From Paenibacillus apiarius (GTDB lineage Bacteria; Bacillota; Bacilli; Paenibacillales; Paenibacillaceae): DNA of 64,000 nt. This document shows positions 35,495 through 43,487 of the stretch, piece after piece; the first letter of the stretch is position 1; each line of letters opens with the position of its first letter. Where the stretch lies: positions 4,960,001 to 5,024,000 of the forward strand of contig NZ_JAFFHZ010000001.1 of the NCBI RefSeq assembly GCF_017052585.1, given 5' to 3'. Position numbers and translations under genes: made by a program. Below the pieces are notes generated by a model that saw only the letters and a list, made by a program, of their open reading frames with translations, did not search any database and was not told the origin of the DNA.

Positions 35495-35517
35495 CCCGAA
35501 TTTTTGAACACGCAATT
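35495..35517. repeat. Fragment of the dispersed repeat's right end
   Basis: TTTTTGAACACGCAATTA matches, without a mismatch, the sequence at the right border of repeat copy A (2080-2097). It lies in the eutC-eutL gap. It suggests a decayed copy or that the element extends to ACGCAATTA. Confidence 0.45.
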
Positions 35518-35540
35518 ACAGAAATCGCAAGGAGGCACGT

Positions 35541-36194
35541 ATGAGAAACGAACCGATTCATGCAACAGTGCTCGGCATGAAGCTCATTTCCAACGTAAGC
35601 CTGGATATGGCTAGCAAGCTGGAGCTGATGCCGCACCATAAAAGCTTGGGGATCATTACTGCTGACATTGACGATGTAACTTATGCAGCATTGGACGAAG
35701 CGACGAAAGCAGCTGCCGTGGATGTCGTATATGCAAGAAGCATGTATGCCGGATCGGCCAATGCTTCGACGAAGCTGGCAGGCGAGGTCATCGGGATTCT
35801 GGCTGGGCCAAGTCCGGAGGAAGTGCGGAGCGGCTTGAACGCCGTCGTTGATTTCATCGCAAGCGGCGCTCATTTCGTTAGCGCCAATGAGGATAACAGC
35901 ATTACTTATTTCGCCCACTGTGTATCCCGCACAGGCACGTACTTGTCCCAGACTGCGGGCATCAAGGAAGGGGAAGCGCTGGCTTATCTAATCGCTCCTC
36001 CGCTCGAAGCGATGTATGCACTTGATGCAGCGCTGAAGGCCGCGGATGTCACGATTGCCGCTTTCTTCGGCCCACCTTCCGAGACCAACTTCGGTGGTGC
36101 ATTGCTGACGGGAAGTCAATCGGCCTGCAAAGCAGCATGCGATGCGTTTGCGGACGCTGTCCAATTCGTCGCAGATAATCCGACGAGTTATTAA
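35541..36194 (+). CDS. eutL: Microcompartment shell protein EutL (tandem BMC trimer)
   Basis: A 217-residue protein with two permuted BMC domains that forms trimers with a gated central pore. The start PIHATVLGMKLISNVS, the stretch SLGIITADIDDVTYAALDEA, and VVYARSMYAGSANASTKLAGE are typical, and the length is normal. AAGGAGG precedes the ATG. Upstream lies a short fragment of the dispersed repeat. Confidence 0.96.
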   Translation: MRNEPIHATVLGMKLISNVSLDMASKLELMPHHKSLGIITADIDDVTYAALDEATKAAAVDVVYARSMYAGSANASTKLAGEVIGILAGPSPEEVRSGLNAVVDFIASGAHFVSANEDNSITYFAHCVSRTGTYLSQTAGIKEGEALAYLIAPPLEAMYALDAALKAADVTIAAFFGPPSETNFGGALLTGSQSACKAACDAFADAVQFVADNPTSY

Positions 36195-36205
36195 GGTAGC
36201 AGCCC

Positions 36206-36967
36206 ATGAGACATAGCGCGTTAGGGTTGGTGGAAGTTAGAGGGTATTTGGGCGCAGTCGCCGCGGCGGATGCCGCATTGAAGGCGGCGAGCGTTACCTG
36301 CATCGGCGTAGAGATCATCAAGGGCGGATTGGTTACAGTCAAGCTGGATGGTGATGTCGGGGCCGTGCAAGCTGCCGTTGAAGCGGGAGCGGAAATGGCT
36401 ACGCAATTGGATGTATTGGTAACTCGCCATGTGATTGCAAGAATGCATGAAGAGACGGCAGCCTTGGTGGCAAGTCCAGTTGATACAGACGGAAGTCAGG
36501 GGCAGCTGGAGGAGAGCGAAACCAGAAGTCAGGAGCAGCAGAAAGACACTGCGAAAGTCTCTGAAAAAGCTTCTGATAAAGTCTCTGTCGAGGATACCGC
36601 AGAGCGCGCGGTCGGCATTGAAGCGGTCGCAGCGTCCGTTGTTACGGAATCGGCAGCATCTGACGCAAGCGCGAAAGCTGATGTGAAAAAAGCAGCTGAG
36701 GCTACTACGACAGAGGCTCTTAGGGCCAAGGAATCGTACGCTGCTGAGACGAAGGAACCTGCCGCTGCGGCAACCAAGGAAGTCGACGAAGTCAAGCCGG
36801 CCTCCGGCCAGACGGGTACCGTCCCTGCCGCAGTCAAAGCGGCAGCAACAGCTGAGAAGACGACCAGTGTACAGAAAAACCAGGGCAATGGCGACAATTC
36901 GCGTGTGAAGCCAGTGCCTGCACCGGCAGCGAAGCGAAGCAAGAAGACGAAAAAAGCAAGCTCGTAA
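36206..36967 (+). CDS. BMC shell protein with a long charged, disordered tail (EutK-like)
   Basis: A 253-residue protein. Residues 1-88 are a canonical BMC hexamer domain: ALGLVEVRGYLGAVAAADAA, CIGVEIIKGGLVTVKL and GDVGAVQAAVEAGA. The remaining 165 residues are low complexity, rich in Ala, Glu, Lys, Ser and Thr, with no fold that I recognise, and end in a basic patch, AKRSKKTKKASS. In E. coli, EutK also has a C-terminal extension, but that is a compact helix-turn-helix; this one looks disordered. A role in binding nucleic acid, cargo or neighbouring shells is speculation. It follows eutL by 11 bases. Confidence 0.85.
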   Translation: MRHSALGLVEVRGYLGAVAAADAALKAASVTCIGVEIIKGGLVTVKLDGDVGAVQAAVEAGAEMATQLDVLVTRHVIARMHEETAALVASPVDTDGSQGQLEESETRSQEQQKDTAKVSEKASDKVSVEDTAERAVGIEAVAASVVTESAASDASAKADVKKAAEATTTEALRAKESYAAETKEPAAAATKEVDEVKPASGQTGTVPAAVKAAATAEKTTSVQKNQGNGDNSRVKPVPAPAAKRSKKTKKASS

Positions 36968-36994
36968 AAAACGTTGTAGAGAGAAGGAATATTG

Positions 36995-38467
36995 ATGGAA
37001 ACATTGGATAAAGACCTAAGATCCATTCAAGAAGTCCGTGATCTGATTAAAAAAGCCAAGGAAGCGCAAGCCAAGCTTGCCGTCATGACGCAGGAGCAAA
37101 TCGACGCAATCGTCAAAGCGGTCGCGGATGCCGGCTTTAAGCATCGCGAGAAGCTTGCGAAGATGGCCAATGAGGAAACAGGCTTTGGCCGTTGGCAGGA
37201 CAAGATCGTCAAGAATGCATTTGCTTCAAAGCAAGTGTATGAGTCGATCAAGGATATGAAGACGGTCGGCGTTCTGAACGAGGACAAAGTGCACAAAGTG
37301 ATGGAAGTCGCAGTGCCTGTCGGCGTCATTGCGGGCCTGATTCCTTCCACGAACCCAACATCGACGGTTATCTATAAAGCGCTCATTGCACTTAAGGCTG
37401 GGAACAGTATTGTATTCTCCCCGCATCCAAATGCGCTGAAGAGCATTTTGGAAACGGTGAAGGTCATTAGCGAAGCAGCTGTGCAAGCAGGATGTCCGGA
37501 GGGTGCCATTGGCGTCATGACGGTTCCGACGATTCAAGGAACGGATCAATTGATGAAGCACAACGATGTTGCCTTGATTCTCGCTACCGGCGGAACGGCG
37601 ATGGTCAAAGCCGCTTATTCATCCGGTACGCCAGCGATCGGCGTTGGTCCGGGCAATGGCCCTGCCTTCATCGAGAAGAGCGCGAATATTCCGCTTGCAG
37701 TCAAACGCATTATGGATTCCAAGACGTTCGACAACGGCACGATTTGCGCATCAGAACAGTCCGTCGTGGTTGAAGCGTGCAGCAAGGATGCGGTTGTGGC
37801 TGAATTCAAGAAGCAGGGAGCGTATTTCCTCTCCGCAGAGGAGTCTGCACAGCTTGGCAAATTCATTATGCGGGCCAATGGCACGATGAACCCGCAAATC
37901 GTTGGCCGCAGCGTGGATCATATCGCGAAGCTTGCTAACCTGGATATTCCAGCGGGTACACGCGTGCTGATTGCGGAAGAAACTCGCGTTGGACGCAATG
38001 TTCCGTATTCACGCGAGAAGCTGGCTCCGATTCTGGCTTTCTATACAGAAGACAGCTGGGAAGCGGCATGCGAGCGCTGCATCGAGATTCTGAATGGAGA
38101 GGGTGCCGGCCATACCATGGTCATTCACTCCGAAAATGAAGAGATCGTCCGCCAGTTCGCTTTGAAAAAACCTGTATCCCGCTTGTTGGTCAATACGCCG
38201 GGCACACTTGGCGGCATCGGCGCAACGACAGCAATCGCACCGGCGCTCACGCTGGGATGCGGCGCTGTTGGCGGAAGCTCGACATCCGACAACATCAGCC
38301 CACTCAATTTGCTCAATATTCGCAGAGTCGCATATGGACTAAGAGAAATGGAAGACTTGGTGGAGCAGGAGCAGCCAGCAGCGCAAGATAAATTGGCAAG
38401 CATCGATCTTGGAGACAAAGAACAGTTGATCGGCATGATCGTAGCTCGTATTCTCGAGAAAATGTAA
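36995..38467 (+). CDS. eutE: CoA-acylating acetaldehyde dehydrogenase
   Basis: A 490-residue aldehyde dehydrogenase that turns acetaldehyde, NAD+ and CoA into acetyl-CoA within the compartment. The catalytic Cys lies in FDNGTICASEQSVVV, and GPGNGPAFIEKSANI and NPTSTVIYKALIALKAGN are typical of the EutE/PduP group. The N-terminus begins directly with the catalytic domain and lacks the usual targeting helix. A short amphipathic segment, DKEQLIGMIVARILEKM, sits at the extreme C-terminus after a Gln/Ala linker and may serve instead. AGAAGGAA precedes ATG 36995. Confidence 0.95.
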   Translation: METLDKDLRSIQEVRDLIKKAKEAQAKLAVMTQEQIDAIVKAVADAGFKHREKLAKMANEETGFGRWQDKIVKNAFASKQVYESIKDMKTVGVLNEDKVHKVMEVAVPVGVIAGLIPSTNPTSTVIYKALIALKAGNSIVFSPHPNALKSILETVKVISEAAVQAGCPEGAIGVMTVPTIQGTDQLMKHNDVALILATGGTAMVKAAYSSGTPAIGVGPGNGPAFIEKSANIPLAVKRIMDSKTFDNGTICASEQSVVVEACSKDAVVAEFKKQGAYFLSAEESAQLGKFIMRANGTMNPQIVGRSVDHIAKLANLDIPAGTRVLIAEETRVGRNVPYSREKLAPILAFYTEDSWEAACERCIEILNGEGAGHTMVIHSENEEIVRQFALKKPVSRLLVNTPGTLGGIGATTAIAPALTLGCGAVGGSSTSDNISPLNLLNIRRVAYGLREMEDLVEQEQPAAQDKLASIDLGDKEQLIGMIVARILEKM

Positions 38468-38552
38468 GCTCGTCGTTTCATAGTCTTACAACCAACGTTT
38501 ATTCAAACATTTATCATAAACAAATTAACTAATTACTAGGAGGAATTTTATC

Positions 38553-38843
38553 ATGGCAAACGCAAACGCATTGGGAATGGTGGAAACAAAAGGTTTGGTA
38601 GGTGCAATCGAAGCAGCAGACGCAATGGTGAAAGCAGCTAACGTTACCTTGATCGGCAAAGAGCAAATCGGTGCAGGCCTCGTAACCGTTATGGTTCGCG
38701 GCGACGTTGGCGCTGTTAAAGCAGCTACAGATGCTGGCGCAGCAGCAGCAGAGCGAGTTGGCGAATTGTTGTCCGTACATGTGATTCCAAGACCACATTC
38801 GGAAGTAGACGCAATCTTGCCTAAGACAAAAACAGTAGAATAA
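38553..38843 (+). CDS. eutM: Major microcompartment shell protein EutM
   Basis: A 96-residue BMC-H protein. [40 protein letters not shown] and [18 protein letters not shown] are the canonical PduA/EutM elements, so it should form flat hexamers with a central pore. It has the strongest Shine-Dalgarno of the operon (TAGGAGGAA), fitting a highly expressed shell protein. A stable hairpin follows at 38877. Confidence 0.97.
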   Translation: MANANALGMVETKGLVGAIEAADAMVKAANVTLIGKEQIGAGLVTVMVRGDVGAVKAATDAGAAAAERVGELLSVHVIPRPHSEVDAILPKTKTVE

Positions 38844-38876
38844 TTACGGATTCCGGACAAGCCTAACGATTAGGAC

Positions 38877-38914
38877 GGAAGAAGGGTGCGGGCTTTGGCC
38901 CGCATTCCACTTCC
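38877..38914 (+). other. Stable intercistronic hairpin after eutM
   Basis: GGAAG...TGCGGGC pairs with GCCCGCA...CTTCC around a TTTG loop. No T run follows, so it is more likely an mRNA-stabilising or processing structure than a terminator. Its position after the major shell gene and before eutT would allow differing protein amounts. Confidence 0.5.
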
Positions 38915-39007
38915 CGACTATCGCGATTTACCTTGGCTGTAACGGGCAGGATGATCGCGCAATGAGAAGTAGTTTAACACGCATTCGCACTAGAAGGATG
39001 TGAGAAC

Positions 39008-39820
39008 ATGGCTGTGATTACGGAAAGCGAACTGCGCAAGCATTTTCGAAATCAGAATTTGAAGGATGTTGCCGTTTATGAGACGGCAGCAGGGACGATT
39101 CTGACGCCATCGGCCAAGAGCTTTTTGACCGATCATCAGATTGAGCTTCGATATGTGAAAACTCCTGAACCTGGGGCAGATGCAGATACGGTGGATTCGC
39201 CGGTGCCCAAGCAGGAAGTCAAGCTTCAAATCACCAAAAACCTGGATGTTGAACCCGCATCTGAAGGAAAGAAACGGTTTCGTACGCTATATGGCGGATT
39301 TTTGGAAACGAAGCCGGAGCATATGACGCATTTGTATGGAAATATGCTTGTATTTAAAGATCATCCCCGGATATTATTCCGCGGCAAGCTGGATTCATTG
39401 GAAACGAAATTACTGGAAGCACAAATCAGCTGCTTCAAGCTGAACATGACCAAGCTGGTCGATGATTTGGAAGAAATATTGCAATTCGTGCGGCGAATCG
39501 TACGGTGTGAAGTGCTGAATGAAAGCATTGAAGAGTTTCATTTGCTTGGGATGACGGCTAAGGAGCTGCGGGAGCAGTCCCATTTTCCCAAGAAATACTT
39601 TGGATTGGAACATTTTCAACCCAGCTATGATATGGGCGAAGCGGTTGTTGTCATAAATGCGTTGCGCACATTGACGAGGGAGACGGAGCTGTTGGCTTAC
39701 CAAGCCTTCAAAAAAGAACACGGAGAAGCGGAGCGCGAAGATATCATTCGGACGCTGAACCGGCTGTCCTCCTTGTTCTGGATTATCATGTTCCGCATCC
39801 GTGTTGGACAGTACAACTGA
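39008..39820 (+). CDS. eutT: EutT-type cobalamin adenosyltransferase
   Basis: A 270-residue enzyme that makes adenosylcobalamin, the coenzyme of EutBC. The N-terminal block VITESELRKHFRNQNLKDVA and ILTPSAKSFLTDHQIEL, the central KPEHMTHLYGNMLVFKDHPR, and the C-terminal helices (LVDDLEEILQFVRRIVRCEVL) match the EutT family. It belongs to neither the PduO nor the CobA type. The first 50 residues resemble the C-terminus of the protein at 40488. GAAGGATGTGAG precedes the start. Confidence 0.92.
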   Translation: MAVITESELRKHFRNQNLKDVAVYETAAGTILTPSAKSFLTDHQIELRYVKTPEPGADADTVDSPVPKQEVKLQITKNLDVEPASEGKKRFRTLYGGFLETKPEHMTHLYGNMLVFKDHPRILFRGKLDSLETKLLEAQISCFKLNMTKLVDDLEEILQFVRRIVRCEVLNESIEEFHLLGMTAKELREQSHFPKKYFGLEHFQPSYDMGEAVVVINALRTLTRETELLAYQAFKKEHGEAEREDIIRTLNRLSSLFWIIMFRIRVGQYN

Positions 39821-39833
39821 TGAGGTGAGCATA

Positions 39834-40469
39834 GTGGATAACGAATTGGTAGAAAGCATTATCAATGAAGTGGTCAAGCGAGTGCAGGATGAAGCCTGCA
39901 TCGAGATTGAAGCATCCGGCAAGCATGTGCATTTGAACCGCGAGGCGATTGATGCATTGTTTGGCGAAGGCTATCAATTGACGAAAGCAAAGGATCTTTC
40001 CCAGCCGGGACAATATGCATGCAAAGAGCGCGTTACGCTGATCGGGCCTAAAGGCGCTCTGCATAATGTCGTCGTGCTTGGTCCTGAACGCAAGGAATCG
40101 CAGGTAGAGGTGTCGCATACGGATGCAGTCGTGTTGGGAGTACCTGTTCCCGTGAAAGAAAGCGGCAAGCTGGAAGGAACTCCGGGCATCGTGATTGCTT
40201 CGGGCAGCAATATGATTCGGTTGGAGCGAGGATTAATCGCAGCTCAGCGGCATATTCACGTGAAGGCGGAAGACGCAGAGAAATACAACGTGAAGAACGG
40301 CGAAATCGTACAGGTCAAAGTATACGGCAAGCGACCTCTCATTTTCGACGATGTGCTGGTTCGAGTCAGCTCCAACTATGAAACATATATGCATATCGAC
40401 TATGACGAGGCTAACGCATGCGGCTTTGCTAAAGGGACGAAGGGGAAAATTTTGAAGAAGAGCATCTAG
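39834..40469 (+). CDS. eutD: PduL-type phosphate acyltransferase
   Basis: A 211-residue phosphotransacylase that converts acetyl-CoA to acetyl phosphate and recycles CoA in the compartment. It is the PduL type, unrelated to Pta: two copies of the zinc-binding barrel are shown by ASGKHVHLNREAID and AAQRHIHVKAEDAE. Residues 1-17, DNELVESIINEVVKRVQ, form an amphipathic encapsulation helix. GTG 39834 is chosen for the GAGGTGA upstream. The symbol eutD is used for function; pduL is the structural name. Confidence 0.93.
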   Translation: MDNELVESIINEVVKRVQDEACIEIEASGKHVHLNREAIDALFGEGYQLTKAKDLSQPGQYACKERVTLIGPKGALHNVVVLGPERKESQVEVSHTDAVVLGVPVPVKESGKLEGTPGIVIASGSNMIRLERGLIAAQRHIHVKAEDAEKYNVKNGEIVQVKVYGKRPLIFDDVLVRVSSNYETYMHIDYDEANACGFAKGTKGKILKKSI

Positions 40470-40487
40470 GTTTAGGAGCGTGAAAAA

Positions 40488-41183
40488 ATGAACATAGAAG
40501 CTCTGGATCGGGCTGCGATCATTGAAGCCGTTACGACTGAAGTGATCAAACGGTTGGGGCAGGGACAGACGGACGAACCGGCCGTGCCCAAGAAGCAAGC
40601 GGTCCTTTTGACTGTGTCACCGGTACCGGAACTGGAGAGCATGCTGGATCAGCAATATGAGGTGCGTTATTACGACGAATCGCTTAGAGATTGCGATGTG
40701 TTGATCATTCCGAAGCTGTGTCTTCAACTGTTGTCCAACCTCGCTAACGGTATAAGCGCAGGCCCGCGTGAACGGTTCGTGCTGACGATGCTGTTGAAGG
40801 GGCGGAAGGTTGTTGCCATCGAGGAAGGACTGCTTTATCGCAAATATAAGTCGACAGCACCTGTCCTATTGTACAAGCTGTACGACGAATTTGCGGACAG
40901 GCTGAACAGCTACGGCATCCGGGTGGTCAAAGAACAGGAATTGCTTGCGACTTGTATGGAGGATAGCCGGGCTCCGGCGGTTGCTCAGGTTGATAGAAGT
41001 ATCGAATCTGTTGATGCGCCGCTCCACCCGGAAGTGTTGAATCGTAAAGTCATTACCGAAGCGGAACTGAAAAAATACCGTCTCCAAAACGGGAAAGAGA
41101 TTGTCATTGATCGGCACAGCATTATAACGCCGCTCGCTCAGGATTATTTGCGCATGCAGCAGATGCAAGTGCACAGAAGATAA
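40488..41183 (+). CDS. Ethanolamine utilisation protein of unknown function (TIGR02536-like)
   Basis: A 231-residue protein found in Firmicutes eut operons at this position. Residues 8-23, RAAIIEAVTTEVIKRL, form an amphipathic helix like the targeting helices of EutC and PduL, followed by a short polar linker. The middle, with CDVLIIPKLCLQLLSNLANG, looks like a flavodoxin-type alpha/beta fold. The last 45 residues, VITEAELKKYRLQNGKEIVI, then ITPLAQDYL, resemble the N-terminus of EutT. The biochemical role is not known; the targeting helix suggests it is carried inside. Confidence 0.75.
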   Translation: MNIEALDRAAIIEAVTTEVIKRLGQGQTDEPAVPKKQAVLLTVSPVPELESMLDQQYEVRYYDESLRDCDVLIIPKLCLQLLSNLANGISAGPRERFVLTMLLKGRKVVAIEEGLLYRKYKSTAPVLLYKLYDEFADRLNSYGIRVVKEQELLATCMEDSRAPAVAQVDRSIESVDAPLHPEVLNRKVITEAELKKYRLQNGKEIVIDRHSIITPLAQDYLRMQQMQVHRR

Positions 41184-41198
41184 CGGCGGGGTGAAGCT

Positions 41199-41474
41199 AT
41201 GATCGTGGGACAAGTTACGGGAAGCCTATGGGCTACCCGCAAAGACAACAAGCTGAATGGTCTGACCTTCCTGGTGGTCAAGCCGTTATCGTATAACGAT
41301 GAACCTGTTCAACGCGACTACTTCGTCGCTGCGGATAACGCGGGAGCCGGCATTGGAGATACCGTGCTCGTGACGACTGGAAGCGCTGCCCGAGCATCGT
41401 TTGCCAATTCGGATGTGCCTGTTGACGCAGTCATTGTCGGCATCGTCGATTCCATCGAGGTGGCCCATGACTAG
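41199..41474 (+). CDS. eutN: Microcompartment vertex protein EutN
   Basis: A 91-residue BMC-P protein (EutN/CcmL). MIVGQVTGSLWATRKDNKL, LVVKPL, the VAADNAGAGIGDTVLV block and VDAVIVGIVDSIEV are the family signatures. Such pentamers close the vertices of the shell. The gene overlaps the following shell gene by eight bases. Confidence 0.96.
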   Translation: MIVGQVTGSLWATRKDNKLNGLTFLVVKPLSYNDEPVQRDYFVAADNAGAGIGDTVLVTTGSAARASFANSDVPVDAVIVGIVDSIEVAHD

Positions 41475-42012
41475 TGCGATTGGTGTTGTTGAGCTGCGCA
41501 GCATAAGCAAAGGATATGAGACAGCAGACCGCATGCTGAAGACTTCTCCAGTCAACGTGCATCATATGAAGCCGATTTGCCCGGGCAAGTTCCTCATCAT
41601 GATGAGCGGCGACACCGCAGACGTACAGGCTGCGATGGATGCAGCAAGGGAGGACGCGGGCGAATTCCGAATCAGCGATTTTGAATTGCACGGCGTGCAT
41701 CCTGACATCGTAGAGGGGTTGAAGCGACCTAATTCTTCTCAGCCTGTCGACGCGCTTGGAATCGTGGAGACATCTACGGTGTCTTCCGGTATTTTTGCAT
41801 TGAATGAGGCTTTGAAGCAGTGCGATATTCATGTGAAAAAAATGAACCTCGGCATGGCGATTGGCGGCAAGTTCCTCGCCGTGTTCACCGGAAGTGTCAG
41901 CGATGTCGAGCAGGGGATGAAGGTGTTCGTATCCTCCATGGATCAAAAGCGGATTGTGCATCATACCGTGATACCTTCCCCGACCGAGGAAATCAAACAA
42001 CACTTCCGATAG
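41467..42012 (+). CDS. PduT-like tandem-BMC shell protein with predicted Fe-S pore
   Basis: A 181-residue protein of two BMC domains (about 3-85 and 95-178). It aligns by eye with PduT: SAIGVVELRSISKGYETADR, then KPICPGKFLIMMSGD, with Cys38 at the place where PduT holds a [4Fe-4S] cluster at the trimer pore, and DALGIVETSTVSSGIFALNE opening the second half. An iron-sulfur pore could pass electrons through the shell. ATG 41467 overlaps the eutN stop. The repeat copy B starts directly after the stop codon. Confidence 0.9.
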   Translation: MTSAIGVVELRSISKGYETADRMLKTSPVNVHHMKPICPGKFLIMMSGDTADVQAAMDAAREDAGEFRISDFELHGVHPDIVEGLKRPNSSQPVDALGIVETSTVSSGIFALNEALKQCDIHVKKMNLGMAIGGKFLAVFTGSVSDVEQGMKVFVSSMDQKRIVHHTVIPSPTEEIKQHFR

Positions 42013-42015
42013 GAA

Positions 42016-42181
42016 GTTTAAAAAGCCCGCTTTTGATCACGAAGTGACACTGGAAGCAACTCGGCATCGAATCTTGCGTTCACTCTCGAAGTCCGCTGCT
42101 CATGTAGTCTCGCCTACACTGCGCTGCTCCTTCTTCGAGTTCACGCAACCTTCTCGGTGCTGAAAACCGGTCTTTTTAAAC
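42016..42181. repeat. Dispersed palindromic repeat, copy B
   Basis: This 166-base copy lies between the PduT-like gene and eutH, with perfect terminal inverse GTTTAAAAAG/CTTTTTAAAC. It shares CCCGCTTTTGATCACGAAG, CTCGGCATCGAATCTTGCG, TCATGTAGTCTCGCCTACA and TTCTCGGTGCTGAAAACCGG with copies A and D. A further fragment of the left end (GCTCGCTTTTGATCAC) follows at 42213-42232. The element begins three bases after a stop codon and sits within a transcribed operon. Confidence 0.85.
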
Positions 42182-42259
42182 ATGCTGGAAGGAAGTTGAA
42201 ACAAGCTGGAAGAAAAGCTCGCTTTTGATCACATAATGAAAGAATGGAGGAGCACGTTC

Positions 42260-43369
42260 GTGGAGATTAATGAAATCATCATATACGGCATGGTTATATT
42301 CATGATTCTCGGTGCCATCGACAAGTGCATCGGGTACAAGTTCGGGTTGGGCCACCAATTCGATGAGGGGATTATGGCCATGGGTTCGCTCACGCTGGCC
42401 ATGGTGGGGATCATCTCCCTATCGCCGGTACTGGCCAAGGTGCTAAGCCCGATTGTCGTTCCATTGTACAGCGCGCTGGGAGCTGACCCTGCCATGTTTG
42501 CGACTACGCTGCTAGCAAATGATATGGGCGGATTCTCGCTGGCACAGGAGTTGGCGCAAAATCCGGAAGCGGGCTTGTTCGCGGGTACGATTCTAGGGGC
42601 TATGCTTGGACCTACTATTGTATTCATCATTCCGGTTGCGCTTGGCATTATCAAGAAGGAAGATCAGAAGTATTTGGCTACAGGCGTATTGGCTGGTATC
42701 GTCACGATTCCACTCGGTTGCTTGATCGGGGGATTGGTGGCTGGCTATTCGCTCTCGATGATTTTGTCTAACTTGGTGCCCATTATTTTATTCGCAGTAC
42801 TTATCGTACTGGGCTTGTGGAAATTCCCGCAGGGCATGATCAAGGGGTTCACGATCTTTGGACAGTTTATTGTTATCGTAGCGACGCTAGGACTCGCGGT
42901 TGGCATTACGCAGCAGCTGACGGATATCACAATCATTCCGGGGCTTGCGCCTATTGAAGAAGGAATTAAAATTGTTGGCGATATTTCCATAGTGTTGGCA
43001 GGAGCCTTTGCAATGGTATTCGTCATTACGAAGGTGTTCAACAAGCCGCTCATGAAGCTGGGCAAGATGCTTGGCATGAACGAAGTCGCGGCGGCGGGCT
43101 TGGTGGCTACGCTTGCCAACGTCATTCCGATGTTCGGCATGATGAAAGACATGGATGCGCGGGGTAAGGTTATCAACGTGGCCTTTGCCGTGTCCGCTGC
43201 ATTCGTGTTCGGCGATCACCTCGGCTTTACGGCTGGGGTAGCGAAAGAAATGATTTTCCCGATGATTGTCGGGAAGCTCGTTGGCGGGATTACGGCGATT
43301 TTCGTAGCTGTATTTTTGGCGAAGAAAATGGCTCCTGAACCGAAGGAAGGGCAGCAGGAGGCCGCATAA
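42260..43369 (+). CDS. eutH: Ethanolamine uptake protein EutH
   Basis: A 369-residue integral membrane protein with about ten helices. INEIIIYGMVIFMILGAIDK, followed by a GxxFG-like turn, LANDMGGFSLAQELA, and the late FGDHLGFTAGVAKEMI are family signatures. EutH brings ethanolamine (or protects its influx at low pH) into the cell. GTG 42260 is chosen because it follows GGAGG by nine bases and homologues start at this point; an upstream ATG at 42236 adds residues derived from the repeat fragment. Last gene of the eut operon; no eutQ follows. Confidence 0.93.
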   Translation: MEINEIIIYGMVIFMILGAIDKCIGYKFGLGHQFDEGIMAMGSLTLAMVGIISLSPVLAKVLSPIVVPLYSALGADPAMFATTLLANDMGGFSLAQELAQNPEAGLFAGTILGAMLGPTIVFIIPVALGIIKKEDQKYLATGVLAGIVTIPLGCLIGGLVAGYSLSMILSNLVPIILFAVLIVLGLWKFPQGMIKGFTIFGQFIVIVATLGLAVGITQQLTDITIIPGLAPIEEGIKIVGDISIVLAGAFAMVFVITKVFNKPLMKLGKMLGMNEVAAAGLVATLANVIPMFGMMKDMDARGKVINVAFAVSAAFVFGDHLGFTAGVAKEMIFPMIVGKLVGGITAIFVAVFLAKKMAPEPKEGQQEAA

Positions 43370-43442
43370 GGCCAGATTGCTATGCAAGCCGCTGCTCTGT
43401 AGTCTAATGGCTTTCTCTCCAATATAGGACTCTCTCATAATT

Positions 43443-43487
43443 GGTGCCTCGCATGCCGAGCAATCGGCTGCGGGGCATATTTTTTTG
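43443..43487 (+). terminator. Terminator of the eut operon
   Basis: TGCCTCGCA/TGCGGGGCA and GCCGA/TCGGC form one long stem around GCAA, followed by TATTTTTTT. Confidence 0.9.
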
